This document shows, one piece after another, positions 11,401-22,417 of a stretch of DNA of 64,000 nucleotides. The position numbers were made by a program, and so were the translations under genes. The stretch comes from Otatea glauca (Eukaryota; Streptophyta; Magnoliopsida; Poales; Poaceae), in contig CM070713.1 of assembly GCA_036346275.1 (NCBI GenBank), positions 75,694,382 to 75,758,381 of the forward strand, written 5' to 3'. The notes beneath the pieces were generated by a model. The model ran no database searches. It was not told the origin of the DNA and was given only the letters and a program-made list of their open reading frames with translations. The first letter of the stretch is position 1. Each line of letters starts with the position of its first letter.

Positions 11401-13035
11401 CACAACCAAGCCACGGACGCCTTGTCGCGGGCATTAGCTGATCAGCCCCAGTGTGCGGCTCTGTCCACACCTACAGAAGTGACAAGGGCGCAGTGGTTGG
11501 ATCTGCTGCGCGTCGACCCTGAAGTTCAGGCGCGCCTCCGCCAGCAAGTCCCCGCAGCTACACAACAGTCTCCGGCATCCCCCAATGATCAGCCACAATG
11601 GGAGGTCCGCGCAGGATTGCTATATCGCAACAACCGGTTGTTTGTCCCTTCTCAGTCAGCATTGATTACTCCGATCATTGCATCTATTCATGATTTGACA
11701 CATGAGGGCATTCAGAAGACTCTCCATCGCATCCAGGCACATTATTGGTGGGAACAACAACGGGTTTCTGTGGCAGAATATGTTTCACGCTGCACAGTCT
11801 GTCAACAACACAAGACTAGTACTTTGGCTCCCGCAGGTTTGCTTCAACCACTGTCAATTCCTCACCAAGTATGGGCTGATGTTTCGATGGATTTTATCAC
11901 CGACCTTCCCAGGTCGCAAGGCAAGACCGCTTTGTTAGTAGTGGTCGATCGTCTGTCAAAGTATGCCCATTTTCTTCCTTTTAAAAGACCCGCCACAGCC
12001 CAGATAGTGGCTCGTCTTTTCTTTGACCAGGTGGTTCGCCTACATGGGATTCCCGAATCCATTGTCTCAGATCGAGATCCGGTGTTCCTCAGCACTTTTT
12101 GGCAAGGCTTGTTTAAACGCAGTGGAACTGCTTTGTTGATGTCCACTGCATACCATCCCCAGTCCGACGGTCAAACCGAGGTGGTAAACCGAACAATTGA
12201 AATGTATCTTCGCTGTCTAATTGCGTCCAATCAATCCACTTGGGCGCAATGGGTTCCGTGGGCGGAGTATTGCTATAATACCTCCTTCCATTCAGCTCAT
12301 CGTTTGACACCTTTTGAGTTGGTCTACGGTCGGCTACCTCCACCTTTGATGCCGTACCAGCAGGGCGCCACTAGCATTGATTCGGTGGACTGTGCCTTGG
12401 TCGATAGAGATGCCCTCCTCCAGCAAGCCAAAGATCAGCTCGTCAAGGCCCAAAACCGCATGAAGAAGAGATATGATGGACAGCACCGGGAGGTGGTGTT
12501 CGAAGTTGATTCTTGGGTTTGGCTTAAATTGCAAAAGCACTGCCAGCTTTCGGTGCGCACACCTAGTATCTCCGCCAAACTAGGCCCCAAGTTTTATGGG
12601 CCTTTCTGGGTCATCAGTCGTGTGGGGCCAGTCGCGTATCGGCTGCATCTTCCGGAGTCCTCACGGATACACAATGTTTTTCATGTTTCATTACTGAAGC
12701 CGTTCAAAGGCACGCCTCCAACTGATCTCATGTCCCTACCTTCGGATGTGTGTCCAACAACCGAGCCTGGACAGCCGGAGCCACATTCGATCCTGGCACA
12801 GCGTTTTGTGGAAGGCAAGCGTCAGTTCTTAGTTCATTGGACGGGCGACACTGCTGAGGAGGCCACTTGGATGGATGCCATCGTGCTACGCCGCTCTTAT
12901 CCCGACTGTAAGCTTGAGGACAAGCTTCATCTTCAGGGGGGGAGTGATGTTATGCGCCAAGGGCTGGATAGAGTGTTCACCAGGAGAAGGCGTCAACAGC
13001 CAGAAGAAACAACGCATGGGTCCAGGCAAGAATAA
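8412..13035 (+). pseudogene. gypsy gag-pol polyprotein, broken by a frameshift and an RNase H stop
   Basis: The gag start ATG at 8412 opens a coiled-coil-like segment (RLTALETDMREMKETMSK), but this frame ends at 8723, and the main frame runs 8554-11277, so one frameshift separates them. The main frame contains the gag core (residues about 50-210), zinc knuckle CYNCDEVYTRGHRC (320-333), protease LIDSGSTHNF (391-400) and RT with FFDDIL (703-708). The RNase H start VDCDASG follows. A TAG stop at 11275-11277 within RNase H, accompanied by a local frame disturbance, separates it from the 584-aa second frame 11281-13035. That frame has the integrase HHCC finger (HDLTHEG...CTVCQQHK), the D, D, E catalytic core and a terminal chromodomain-like HWTGDTAEEATWMD. 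It cannot make a single polyprotein as it stands. Confidence 0.92.
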
Positions 13036-13353
13036 GGAAAGGGAGCCATGCATGGCAGTTAGTCAATCCTATCTTTTAGATTGGTTGTTTCCATTTTTAG
13101 TTATTCTATCCTTGTTTGTTTAGATTTGTTCCTATCCTTTTGTTGGAAGGGGTTTGCTTATTTAAGGGAAAGAAAGAAATAGAAAATGGCATGCTTCATT
13201 TGCCACAAATTTCAGTACAGGCGGTGGCTCCGAAAACTGCCAAATCTCAGGAGTCCGCGGCTAAGACGACTTCGTCGTCTAACAGCGTGCGACCGGGCCT
13301 TCGGCCGGGAACCCGTGCGTACGAACAAGCTCATACCGAGTCTGTTCGTATCA
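12948..13353 (+). repeat. right LTR of the gypsy element
   Basis: A 406-bp copy with TG...CA ends, preceded by the purine-rich tract and followed by the GAGGC target duplication. Its 3' third is more GC-rich than that of the left LTR. Confidence 0.93.
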
Positions 13354-13358
13354 GAGGC

Positions 13359-14170
13359 ATGTCAGTTTCTGGCTACACCGACTAGTTTGCACTTGACAGC
13401 AATGAAAAGTATCCTTCAGTATCTCAAGTTCACTACTGCAATTGGCCTCAAGGTTCAGAGATCAAGCTCCACGTTGCTAAGTGTGTTTTCTGATGCTGAT
13501 TGGGCTGGATGCCCTTATGATCGGCGATCAACAGGAGGGTACGCGATATTTTTTTGTCCCAATCTAGTCTTGTGGAGCTCATGAAAATAGGCAACGGTGT
13601 CATGTTCCAATATTGAGGCAGAGTATAGAACCATAGCGAATACAACAGCCAAACTGGTTCATATGCAATCCTTACTTCAGGAGCTTCGCATTTACCGAGT
13701 TTGTGGTACGGCAATTTTGGTGCAACATATCTCTCGGTGAATCTGTCTTTTCATGCCTAGACAAAGCATATATAAGCTTAATTTTATTTTGTTAGAGAAA
13801 GAGTTGCACAGAAATTGCTGGAGATAAGGTTTATAAGATCTCAAGATCAAGTTACTGATATCTTCACAAAATCACTTACCGTCCAATTATTTGTTGGATT
13901 GAAGAGCAATCTCAATTTTGTTCATAGTGGTTGAGACTGAGGAGGCGTGTTAAAATAGTCAAGTTTGTGTATGGATAGAATTAGTAGACTATATCCCTTG
14001 ATTACAGCTAACATATTTGTAAATTTTCCATGTAGGCAGGATTGATATGATCTGTTGTGTGTTGCCGTTTTGACCACTATTCCTAGTCAAGCATGCATAT
14101 AATACAAATATGTGCGACTATGCTTTTTACCGTGTGCCAAATACTTGTGCTCCTCTAGTTTTCTTTTTTC
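13359..14170 (+). pseudogene. Ty1/copia remnant, 3' part (RNase H) and probable 3' LTR start
   Basis: The frame resumes directly after the gypsy target duplication with CQFLATPTSLHLTAMKS, then the copia RNase H signature SDADWAGCP..RRSTGGYA and EAEYRTIA in shifted frames. It ends at TKSLTVQLFVGLKSNL and a stop near 13934. A purine-rich GACTGAGGAGGCG leads to TGTTAAAATAG at 13948, which has the look of a copia 3' LTR start. The LTR's outer end is not identifiable; about 14170 is a guess. Confidence 0.8.
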
Positions 14171-14869
14171 AGTGTTGACTTGAATTATGGTTCCATGCCA
14201 TCACTGCATGACCAGAGTTTGTTGCCGTTTTACAATGCCTTGCTATGTGCCTGCGAGTCCATTAGTAGGTCCCATTCGATGCTTGTTATGTTGTATATAC
14301 TTTGGCCACCCAAGAAGCAGGTTATGACAAAATTTGGATTGGTGTATTGGACCAATTACTGCCTAATTTTCCCCTTTTCTATTTCCCTCACACCATATGG
14401 TACGTGAGTAACGTGACCGATTACTAATTAGAGCACTGAGATAAGACGAGGAGGTGATGGAGCTAACAAGTGCAAGCACACCGAAACGAAGAGCAGAGTA
14501 GCTACCAAACAACCAGCGTACAAAGCCTGGTTCCAACTGCTAAAGGATTCATGTGCAGTGCGAACAACGATTTAAACGGTTTTCGGGGCTGTTAGTATTG
14601 TCCGATCGAGAAAACGAACATTTGAATCGTGTAATAATGCCAGGTTGCTACAATGCCTCGAAAAATCTAGACCATCGCTTTTAATCTAACTATCCACGTA
14701 CAACTGCTAAAGTGATTGCATTAGATCTCTTCCTTCCGATTAGCGAACGCTCGTCAAAAGTCATCTAGGGATTAGGGCAAACAATGGTTAGTTAAGAAAT
14801 ACAGCTTGCGGCAAATAAAATAGACCCAAGGACAACGACCATTGGGGCGACCCTACTCCAGAATAGGAT
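14171..14869. other. intergenic, nothing recognised
   Basis: Mixed-composition sequence with only short shadow frames. It lies between the probable copia LTR and the CAGGG-type transposon end at 14870. No gene or repeat signal is seen. Confidence 0.4.
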
Positions 14870-15134
14870 CAGGGATTCAAATTTCGTTTTGGATAAAATT
14901 TCGCCGATGTCCAAAATCAAAAAATTCGGCGAAATCTAGTTATTTTGGACAAAATCCGAACGAAATTCAAAAATCAAAATTCAAATCCGGATTTTTTTTG
15001 ACCAAATTTCGGGCGAAATTCGCCCAAAATATTGGCAAATTTCAACTGAATAAAAAAAAAAGGTTCAAACGATGTCAAAAAATTATGTTCATTCTGTTTT
15101 TATTTTTTAAAGATAAAAAATGAAGTTAATCTGT
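14870..15134. mobile_element. left-end fragment of a CAGGG-type hAT-like element
   Basis: Starts CAGGGATTCAAATTTCG and continues with repeated GAAATT/TTCGCCGAAA words. It closely resembles the termini of the complete element at 59529-60974 (right end, read inversely, CAAGGATTTAAATTTCG). No matching right end or target duplication (left flank AATAGGAT) is found, and the sequence stops where the TM9SF pseudogene begins. Confidence 0.6.
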
Positions 15135-16578
15135 TAAAGGAGGCCAATGTGGCGCGCGTCATGGGTACGGGCGACGCCACCGACGTCATCCCGTCCGCGG
15201 GCAAGGACGGTGGAGCCGGTTCGTCCGTCGGCTGGATGGTGGTTGGGTTCGAGGTCGTGCCGTGCAGCATCAAGCACAACCCAGAGAATGTCAAGTCGCT
15301 CAAGATGTACAAGTACCCGAGCAAGATCAAGTGCGACCCAACCACCGTGTCCATGAGCATTAAGGAGAACGAGCCGATCGTCTACACGTATGAGGTGTCA
15401 TTCGTGGAGAGCGACATCAAGTGGCCCTCGAGGTGGGACGCGTACCTGAAGATGGAGGGGGCCAAGGTGCACTGGTTCTCGATCCTCAACTCGCTCATGG
15501 TGATTGCTTTCCTTGTCGGTATTGTGTTCATCATATTGTTGAGGACCGTGAGGCGTGATTTGACGAGGTATGAGGAGCTTGACAGTGAGGCGCAGGCTCA
15601 GATGAACGAGGAGCTGTCTGGGTGGAAGCTTGTGGTCAGTGATGTCTTCCGTGCGCCAAGCAACCCAACGCTGCTGTGTTATGGTTGGGGATGGTGTTCA
15701 GATCCTTGGGATGGCGGTGGTGACCATTCTGTTTGCTGCACTAGGCTTCATGTCCCCAGCCTCCCGTGGTACACTTGTCACCGGCATGCTGTTCTTCTAT
15801 CTGGTTCTTGGAATTCTAGCAGGATATGCTGGTGTTCGTGTGTGGAAGACAATCAAGTGTGGGGATCACTCCGGATGGGTGGGTGTTTCATGGAGGGTAG
15901 CTTGCCTCTTCCCTGGTATCGCATTCCTGATCCTTACCACACTGAACTTCCTGTTGTGGGGAAGCCACAGCACCGGTGCCATCCCCTTTTCATTGTTTGT
16001 TGTATTGCTTCTGCTCTGGTCCTGCATCTCCGTGCCACTTACACTTGTTGGTGGATTCCTCGGTGCCAAGGCACCACACATTGAGTACCCTGTCCTCACG
16101 AACCAGATCCCTCGTGAAATTCCTCCTCAGAAGTACCCATCCTAGCTGTTGGTTCTTGGTGCTGGCACACTGCCTTTTGGCACCCTTTTCATTGTGCTCT
16201 TCTTCATCATGTCAAGCATATGGATGGGGCGTGTGTGCTATGTTTTTGGATTCCTCTTCATCGCCTTGTTGCTCCTGGTTATTGTCTGTGCTGAGGTTTC
16301 CCTGGTTTTGACTTACATGCACCTCTGCGTCGAGGATTGGAAATGGTGGTGGAAATCATTCTTCTCATCTGGATCTGTGGCGATCTACAATTTTCTTGTA
16401 CTCGATCAACTATCTCGTTTTTTACCTTAAAAGCTTGGGCGGACCAGTGTCAGCAACCCTCTACCTCGGCTACTCGCTCTTCATGGTTATCGCTATTATG
16501 CTGGCTACTGGCACGGTTGGGTTCATTTCTTCATTCTGCTTCGTCCACTACATTTTCTCATCCGTGAAAGCAGATTAA
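15135..16578 (+). pseudogene. transmembrane 9 superfamily (EMP70/nonaspanin) protein, 5'-truncated and frame-broken
   Basis: TM9SF proteins are nine-span Golgi/endosomal membrane proteins. Translation from about 15135 gives the end of the luminal domain (EANVARVMGTGDATDV), WMVVGFEVVPCSIKHNPE, the first membrane span (about 15490-15545) and RRDLTRYEELDSEAQAQMNEELSGWKL. A one-base frameshift near 15670 moves the frame to 15630-16145 (VGDGVQILGMAVV onward, several spans). That frame ends in a TAG at about 16143, where the family has a Trp codon. The rest follows in two more frames (ILVIVCAEVSLVLTYMHL-like, then LGYSLFMVIAIMLATGTVG) and finishes SSVKAD at 16578; the final KXD is the known Golgi-retention signal of plant members. 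There are no introns in this stretch. The N-terminal half is missing, replaced by a transposon end. It is non-functional, either a retrocopy or a truncated copy of a naturally intronless gene. Confidence 0.9.
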
Positions 16579-18000
16579 GTTTCTCCCTGCGAGAAGTCTA
16601 TCTCATTATTCAGAGGTTTTAAAGCATAGGGGACATTGAAAAGTTTGTAGTCACAGAATCTTAGTTCATGTCATCTTTTGGTATACAAAGCCTGAATAAC
16701 TATTGTAAGGGCTACGACTAAGGATTCATCGATGGGCTTTATGAAGTGGCGCTAGCAGCTTGCATGATGTATTGGAATGAATTGGTTTATTCACATTTTG
16801 CGTTACTTTAGTTGCTCATTCTGCCGTTTAGTGTATTAAGATGTAAGTTTAGTATTCTCTGTTGCAATTTATGACTTTATGTTCAGTGACATTTCCCAAA
16901 AATGTTAGATCCAGTTATGTTTACATGCTGCCAGAATCTTTACAGTTATCCACAGTTGCTACCCAATATGATGGCATTGCTAATGTTTCTTTGCTCCAGA
17001 ACTCCTGTTTGTATTGCATAGAGCAGTAGTTATTCTATCCTAATTTCGTCATCGTGAATTTTGGTTTTGTAAAATATCTGTCATGTTTAGCGTCTGACAG
17101 CTTACTCTTAGATGTTTTTCCCCAATGTTAAGCAACTTACATGTGACTTGGTACTGTATATAGATGATGATTCAACTATGACAGAGGACGCCCCAGCACA
17201 TTAGGCCACTGATTGTGACCAAGTAGTCTGCCTGAGGCATTCATGTTTGTCCTGTTGTTTTTTTAGGATCATTACTAGCAGGTAGTATCTGTCCCATTAG
17301 TCCATAATCATTACAAACAACAGCCCCATCATGTTTCCCTATGTATAATTGTAGTTAATCAAATGTTCTTGTTGTACCAGTTACTAAAGTGACTTCAAAC
17401 CAGTTGAAGGAAAAACCCCTTTGTTGTTCAATCTCTGAGTCGCATTGTCAGACTTATATACTGAAAGCTAATGCTGTAGCCATGGGTGTCTGGTTTCATA
17501 TCTTGCTCAGATCTAATTAGTCTGTAGCACAGCTCCTTGTATTGCTGAGCTCCTTGCATTCATTTCTGCCCGTTCTTCATTTTATATTGTTCCATGAATA
17601 AATTAGAGGTGGTCCAATGTTCTAGGTTTGAATCGAGAATTATAGAACACACAGAAAACTGATGAATATGGCTGCATCCTTGGCCTCCCATGTGTTCTGG
17701 TTGTTGGCTTATCGCAGTCCCAAATGTTAGGATAGTCCTTTAGTTGATGATTTTTTTACTACAAGGTGTTAGTCCCATGCAAGAACAGATTGTTCGTAAA
17801 GACTAGAGAATCGCGGATTCTTGACAAAGCTTGGGAGTTGGGGCGATTCCTCATTTGTTTGATGCTCCTGAATCCTGATGAAACCGTGAAACTTGCAAGG
17901 CTTGTGAGTATTTTCTTTTTCCGTCGGTCGTACTTGATACTCCACATCAAAGTCGATGCATTTTATTACTGTCAACGAAATCATTAGGAACCAACTTGCG
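16579..18000. other. downstream of the TM9SF pseudogene; probable old 3' UTR, then no gene
   Basis: The first few hundred bases read like a 3' UTR (T-rich, no coding potential). No poly(A) tract marks a retrocopy end. A 73-codon frame at 17766-17987 has no recognisable feature. Confidence 0.4.
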
Positions 18001-19741
18001 TACACTTTGTGCATAGATTACGGAGATTACGAATTTTAGGATTTGACTAGCAATCCTCCGGTAGGCTCTTCATGCTGCCCACTTGCTTAGCAAAGTTTTG
18101 AGCAGTCTGTACTGGGAGAATCACCACCACAAGCGCGGTACAAGAGATTGGCATGTTTGCATCCCGTGTGGCCGTGTGCGAGCGAATGCCACGTAAAACA
18201 ACGTGTAGACGACGCGCGCTCTGCCACTGCAAGTCGGCAACCACTCGCCGCCGGGAGAAGATCGAAGGCTGATGGGCAGAAGGCTTTGCTCCCGTCCGTC
18301 CTTGATGAGTTCGTTCGTTCGTTCGTTCGTGAACCTTCCAGCAGCGTCCAACACACGAAGTTTTCAAGAGTCGACGAGGTCCAAAACCACGGCGACTCGC
18401 CGACCTGAGCTTCAGCGGTCAACATTTCTTTGGTCTACGAATCAGTTCAACTCTCATCTGAACAAGAAACGCTCAATCGGCACGCAACCACGTTTGGTGG
18501 AGGATGGAACGGGTCTCTCCCCTTTTGCTCAACTCTCAACAAGAGCTTTACGCTTGGGATGGTTGTTGACTTGGGTAGATGCATAAACCATCAACGAGGT
18601 TAAGGTATACGAAATTATGTTACCCATTGAAAGAACCAATACAGTATCGTCTAAACAAAGCGAAACGCCGGCATGGGGAAAATTTTACTGCCAAGTAGGT
18701 TGCTAAGCTTCAGAAGTTTAGGCGAACGATGAGGATGACTACAGTAAGCAAGCATGGCGGGTCGAAAATTCAGAACACGCAAAGTTGTCATCCTCGACTG
18801 TAATCCGAAACGGAAGGAACCAACTTCTCCCGAATTAGGAGAAAGAGAGCCCTCCTTGTTACTGATCGAGTGATCATCCATTGAAGTCCATGGAAACTGC
18901 TACAACAACAAACACTTCGAAGGGACCAATTCTTCTCCCAACGTCAGCGCTCAAAGCGTCCTCGTATAGAGTCCACGAACTTCAGACAGAACAGATCGGA
19001 ACGAATAACTGTACATCCAAATCAAACAGAAGATGGATCACAATTCCAAGCATCTCAACGCCACAGCAAAGCGAGGATAATTTATGTAATCTACAACTGA
19101 TATATTTCACCACTATGATGAACGACCGATACAAACACACATCTTAATCCGACCCTGAACACTACCACACATAACTTAGTTCACAACTACACAAGAATAT
19201 CAGACCTGAGATGATCAACTCACCTCGAGTAACCCATCCTCACCACAAAACACAGATCACACCCATACCAAACCTCGATTTTAAGTACCCCTACCAGGCC
19301 ACCCAAAGCAACCAGCCTAATCCAATTCCCAACCCAAACACCACCTAAAACCAAGCCCTTTAATCCACCAGTCTTGACTAATAATTAACCAATCGTAGTG
19401 GGAAATGGCTAATAATTAACAGCCTAACGACATCGTAGAGGCAAACCAAACCAAACAGCAAGAAGCAACTTGTGAAGCTAACCACCACCAAATCCAACCA
19501 CCGGCCGTTCGTTCCCCCAAACCTTCCTCTGAAAAAATACCGGAAGAGTTTGATCGGAACGTTACCGGGATCTGATCCGGACAAGTTTTCATTAGGATCT
19601 GTCCAGACACCAACCATCCACCCGTCAGTAGGGAACCACCTCTTCTTCCATGGAGACGCCAGGGGGGAGACGAGACGAAGCGAAAAGGAACGGTGACCTT
19701 GGGGGAGCGGACACGGCTCCGGGAGACGATGTGGGGGGCCG
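18001..19741. other. no gene recognised; region downstream of the PNRC-motif gene
   Basis: Several short overlapping frames at 18050-18590 contain no domain. A (TTCG)n microsatellite of about five units lies near 18310-18332. The part closest to 19741 would contain the 3' UTR of the minus-strand gene 19742-20344. Confidence 0.4.
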
Positions 19742-20344
19742 TCACGAGAGCTCGCCGATGCGGAGGAGGCACCTGAGGCCGCGGGTGGCCTCGGCCTCCG
19801 CGCGCCGGAGGAAGAACGCCGGGAAGGGGAGGGAACTCGGCTCCGGCGCGGCTGCAGAAAACGCCGGCCCGGCGTAGCCTGGCGCGTCGGCGATGGCCAC
19901 GATCTTGGTCGGCACAAGAGCCGGCTCCTGCGGCCCGATGCGGCTCGTGGAGCAGAGCAGCAGTTGGTCAACAGGCGCTGCTTGCGCCAAGACATGGGCG
20001 GGGGCCGGTGCGGGCAGAGGCGGCTCCTCGCCACGCTTGAGGATTCTGACCTGCTCCATCACAAGCCGTTGGTTCGGCTTCTCCTTGGTCGGCGAAGGCT
20101 GCTTACGAACCGGCCTCGCCGGCGGGGAACGGCGGCCCGGGGGCGCCGTCTTCTGGGCCGGTGACGCTACGGCCGCTGGTTTAGGCGCCTGCGAAATTAC
20201 CGCCGACATCTTGGGGGGCGGTGAGGCCGCGGCCGCCGGCTTAGGGTGCCGGCGGCGGTGCGGCTTCGAGGGGGAGGGGGCGAACGCGTCCAGGTGCATC
20301 CTGGTGTCGAGAGCGTCGTGAGATCTGAGCACCGCCGTGGCCAT
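19742..20344 (-). CDS. small proline/alanine-rich protein with PNRC-type (Dcp1-binding-like) motif
   Basis: A 200-residue single-exon frame. I chose ATG 20344 (MATAVLRSHDALDTRM) because it lies about 130 bp downstream of a clear TATA box; the longer frame to 20512 would start upstream of that promoter. The protein is basic and Pro/Ala-rich in the first 110 residues. It then has EQVRILKRGEE (about 116-126), a later segment with PGYAGPAFS followed by PEPSSLPFPAFFLRR (about 168-182), and ends ATRGLRCLLRIGELS. The combination of a VRILKRGE-like block and an S-x-LP-x-P-x-F block matches the PNRC family, whose animal members bind nuclear receptors and, through the proline motif, the decapping factor Dcp1. 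In plants the function is not established, so a role in mRNA decapping is inference only. No frame damage is seen. Confidence 0.7.
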   Translation of the reverse strand: MATAVLRSHDALDTRMHLDAFAPSPSKPHRRRHPKPAAAASPPPKMSAVISQAPKPAAVASPAQKTAPPGRRSPPARPVRKQPSPTKEKPNQRLVMEQVRILKRGEEPPLPAPAPAHVLAQAAPVDQLLLCSTSRIGPQEPALVPTKIVAIADAPGYAGPAFSAAAPEPSSLPFPAFFLRRAEAEATRGLRCLLRIGELS

Positions 20345-20476
20345 GGCCGCAGAACCAGAAGAATTTGAGAAGAACAGGACGAGGGGGAGAGAATATGGCG
20401 GTGAGGTTACCACCGCTTGACCTAACCCTAGCAAGAGAGGAAAAGAGATGGTTGGAACGTGTGGCGACGAGGCGTC

Positions 20477-20484
20477 TTTTATAG
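20477..20484 (-). promoter_or_regulatory. TATA box of the PNRC-motif gene
   Basis: On the minus strand the sequence is TCTATAAAAGACGCC; the TATAAAAG core is about 130 bases upstream of ATG 20344. It supports the downstream start over the longer frame. Confidence 0.65.
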
Positions 20485-20499
20485 ATTCGAGGAGGATGC

Positions 20500-21400
20500 G
20501 TACGCGCTTCAATTTCCTTTTTTTTAAATCGAATTTCCTTTTTATTTTTTATTCTCGTTCGGGTGTTAGGGGAGGAGGAGAAGAGATCTTTTTATTTTAC
20601 GTGGCGTGGAGAGGCGCCGTCGGATGCAGGAGGTGGCGGTACGGGCGGCTGGCGATGCCGTGCCGCGTGGTTTGGGCCGTGGGCTGCACCGACCGCCTTT
20701 GTTGAGTGGGCCCCGCACGCGGTCACGACCGAGATGGGCGGCTCAATTATTGGCGCAGCAAGCCTCCTGCCCTTGATGTTTCGGTGAAATAACAAGCCAT
20801 GCCATCGCGGTTGGTGCTAGGCTGCTAGCGCTTCCTGTTTCTGAATGTACACTGTGGCCTACCCAAACCGTATGGTTGTAAATTAGTTAGGAAGTCAAGT
20901 CACAGTAGAAGCATCTCCAAAAACTACAGTTGTTGAGGAGGAGTTTGTCAGCTGCGGCTTCGCTTGACTATCTCTCATCTCGCTCGCTGCGTCTCCCTAA
21001 TCTCCGCCACTCTGCCTTCCCACCTCCACGTCACCTCTCCACTTGTCTGCCGTTGTGGTTCGCTAGGTTATTGTCTCCCCGCTCGGTTGCCCTCCAAAAG
21101 CTACAGCTGCAGCAGCCAGTTTGCCAAACGGCATAACAAGAAAAGTCACAGCCGCTAGCTATAACTGCTTTACAACTCAGCAAACCAAAAGCAGCTTTTC
21201 AGCCCAATCGCAGCCCCCAAACAGGCCCCATGCTGGTTGGGGTGGAAGCTTTAGGTTTTTTTAGGCTCGCTGCGTATATGTTTTGCAAATCTTGTCTTTA
21301 GCTGAATATTTTTGTGAAAATAGTTTTTTAGTGATATAAGACATGTTATATGTCACGGACATGTAACACATAAGGTTTGTAGCACCGTTGTAGTCACGCT
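20500..21400. other. promoter flank and intergenic DNA, nothing further recognised
   Basis: The part next to 20500 is the distal promoter of the PNRC-motif gene. The C/T-rich stretch 20930-21130 is open in two frames but shows no domain and no start context. Confidence 0.4.
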
Positions 21401-21402
21401 AC

Positions 21403-21648
21403 CGCACACCCTGGCTCAACAGGAGCTATGCGGATGGAGCGCTTGACCGGCCCTTGTTGAGCTACACTACCTCTGTTGGTGATTTGATGTGTTTAAGTAG
21501 TGATTTAATTAATTACTCGCTAACTAAAATAGCTAATTAATCACTACTTGGTCACTTAAATTAACCGACTCATTATTAAAGTGGTGTAGCTCAGCAGGAG
21601 CTTGCCGAGCACTCCGCCTACAGAAGCTCTTGCCGAACCAGGGGTGCG
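21403..21648. mobile_element. MITE with ~100-bp imperfect terminal inverted repeats
   Basis: The left arm starts CGCACACCCTGGCTCAACAGG and includes TTGTTGAGCTACACTAC. The right arm, read inversely, starts CGCACCCCTGGTTCGGCAAG and includes CTGCTGAGCTACACCAC. The AT-rich centre (TAATTAATTACTCGC ... GCTAATTAATCAC) is itself palindromic. A hairpin-forming miniature element of 246 bp. I could not fix a target duplication, so the superfamily is open. Confidence 0.7.
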
Positions 21649-22067
21649 CGGCAGCGCATCTACTTTGATCACTGAATACCTTTTGTGGTGTATGAGAGCG
21701 ACAGATAACACGTGTCGCCTATCGCTATTTCTGCGATTAGGAAGGGAGTTAAACTTCATTGGGTTGTAAGTGTTACAAAGTATAGAATTCTTTCATGAAA
21801 AGAGAAAAGCAACGAAAGAGAATAAAACTAAGAATACATAGAAAAAAAGGTTAAATACTCTCTGTCCGAATTTATTTATAAGGTGTGTATTTAAATAATT
21901 TTATGTATAAATATAATGTATATTTTATATTTTAATATAAAATTGGTGTGATATTTATCGTCTTAACAATAATTAGAGACAGTACGGTCGCTATGAATAT
22001 CTCCATGGTATATCTACTGGACAAAACATGCCACGTAAACGTAACGGAGGAGCACTTGCGGTGGGAG

Positions 22068-22410
22068 CAGGGTTCACAAAACCGACGAAAACCGCTTGAA
22101 AATCGCGGTTTTCGAGCGTACCGCTGAGGTTCGAAATCAAAAACCGTTCGGTAAACCGGTCCATTCAAAAAAAATTAAAATTTGAAAAATTTGAAAAAAA
22201 AATATGCGCTCGGTTTTTCGGCAAAAACAGCGGTTTTCGGCCAAAAACTGTTTTGCGATGAACATCTAGTTGGCAGCGGTTTTTTGCAAAAACCGAGAGG
22301 TTTTTCTATATATTTTTTTTTGAATTTTTCAAAAAAAATTGATTTATTAACCCTTCGGTTTCTGACGGTTTCTGAGCGGTTTTTGCGGTTTTCGTACTGC
22401 GGAAGAGGAG
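22068..22410. mobile_element. possible CAGGG-type hAT-like element, right end diverged
   Basis: Starts CAGGGTTCACAAAACCGAC and is full of GCGGTTTT / AAAACCGC words in both orientations. The flanks GGTGGGAG (22060-22067) and GGTGGGGG (22410-22417) could be an 8-bp duplication with one change. The right boundary lacks the expected CCCTG end, so the call is tentative. Confidence 0.4.
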
Positions 22411-22417
22411 GTGGGGG

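Larger units (their letters stand above)
7980..13353 (+). mobile_element. Ty3/gypsy LTR retrotransposon (chromovirus, Reina-like size), nested in copia
   Basis: This is a complete structural element. Left LTR 7980-8379 and right LTR 12948-13353 both start TGTTATG and end GTATCA. Five-base target duplications GAGGC flank it at 7975-7979 and 13354-13358. The primer binding site just inside the left LTR (about 8382-8396, TTAGTATCAGAGTCG) is a mutated match to the initiator tRNA-Met type. A purine tract (CAGGGGGGGAG, about 12934-12944) precedes the right LTR. Internal domains follow the order gag, protease, RT, RNase H, integrase, C-terminal chromodomain-like. Removing it rejoins the copia RNase H region cleanly, proving the nesting order. 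The total of 5374 bp with LTRs near 400 bp matches the compact Reina clade, though clade assignment would need a tree. Confidence 0.95.

Noticed and set aside
18272..18586. 104-codon frame containing (TTCG)n
   Set aside because: Frame openness comes from the microsatellite; no other support.
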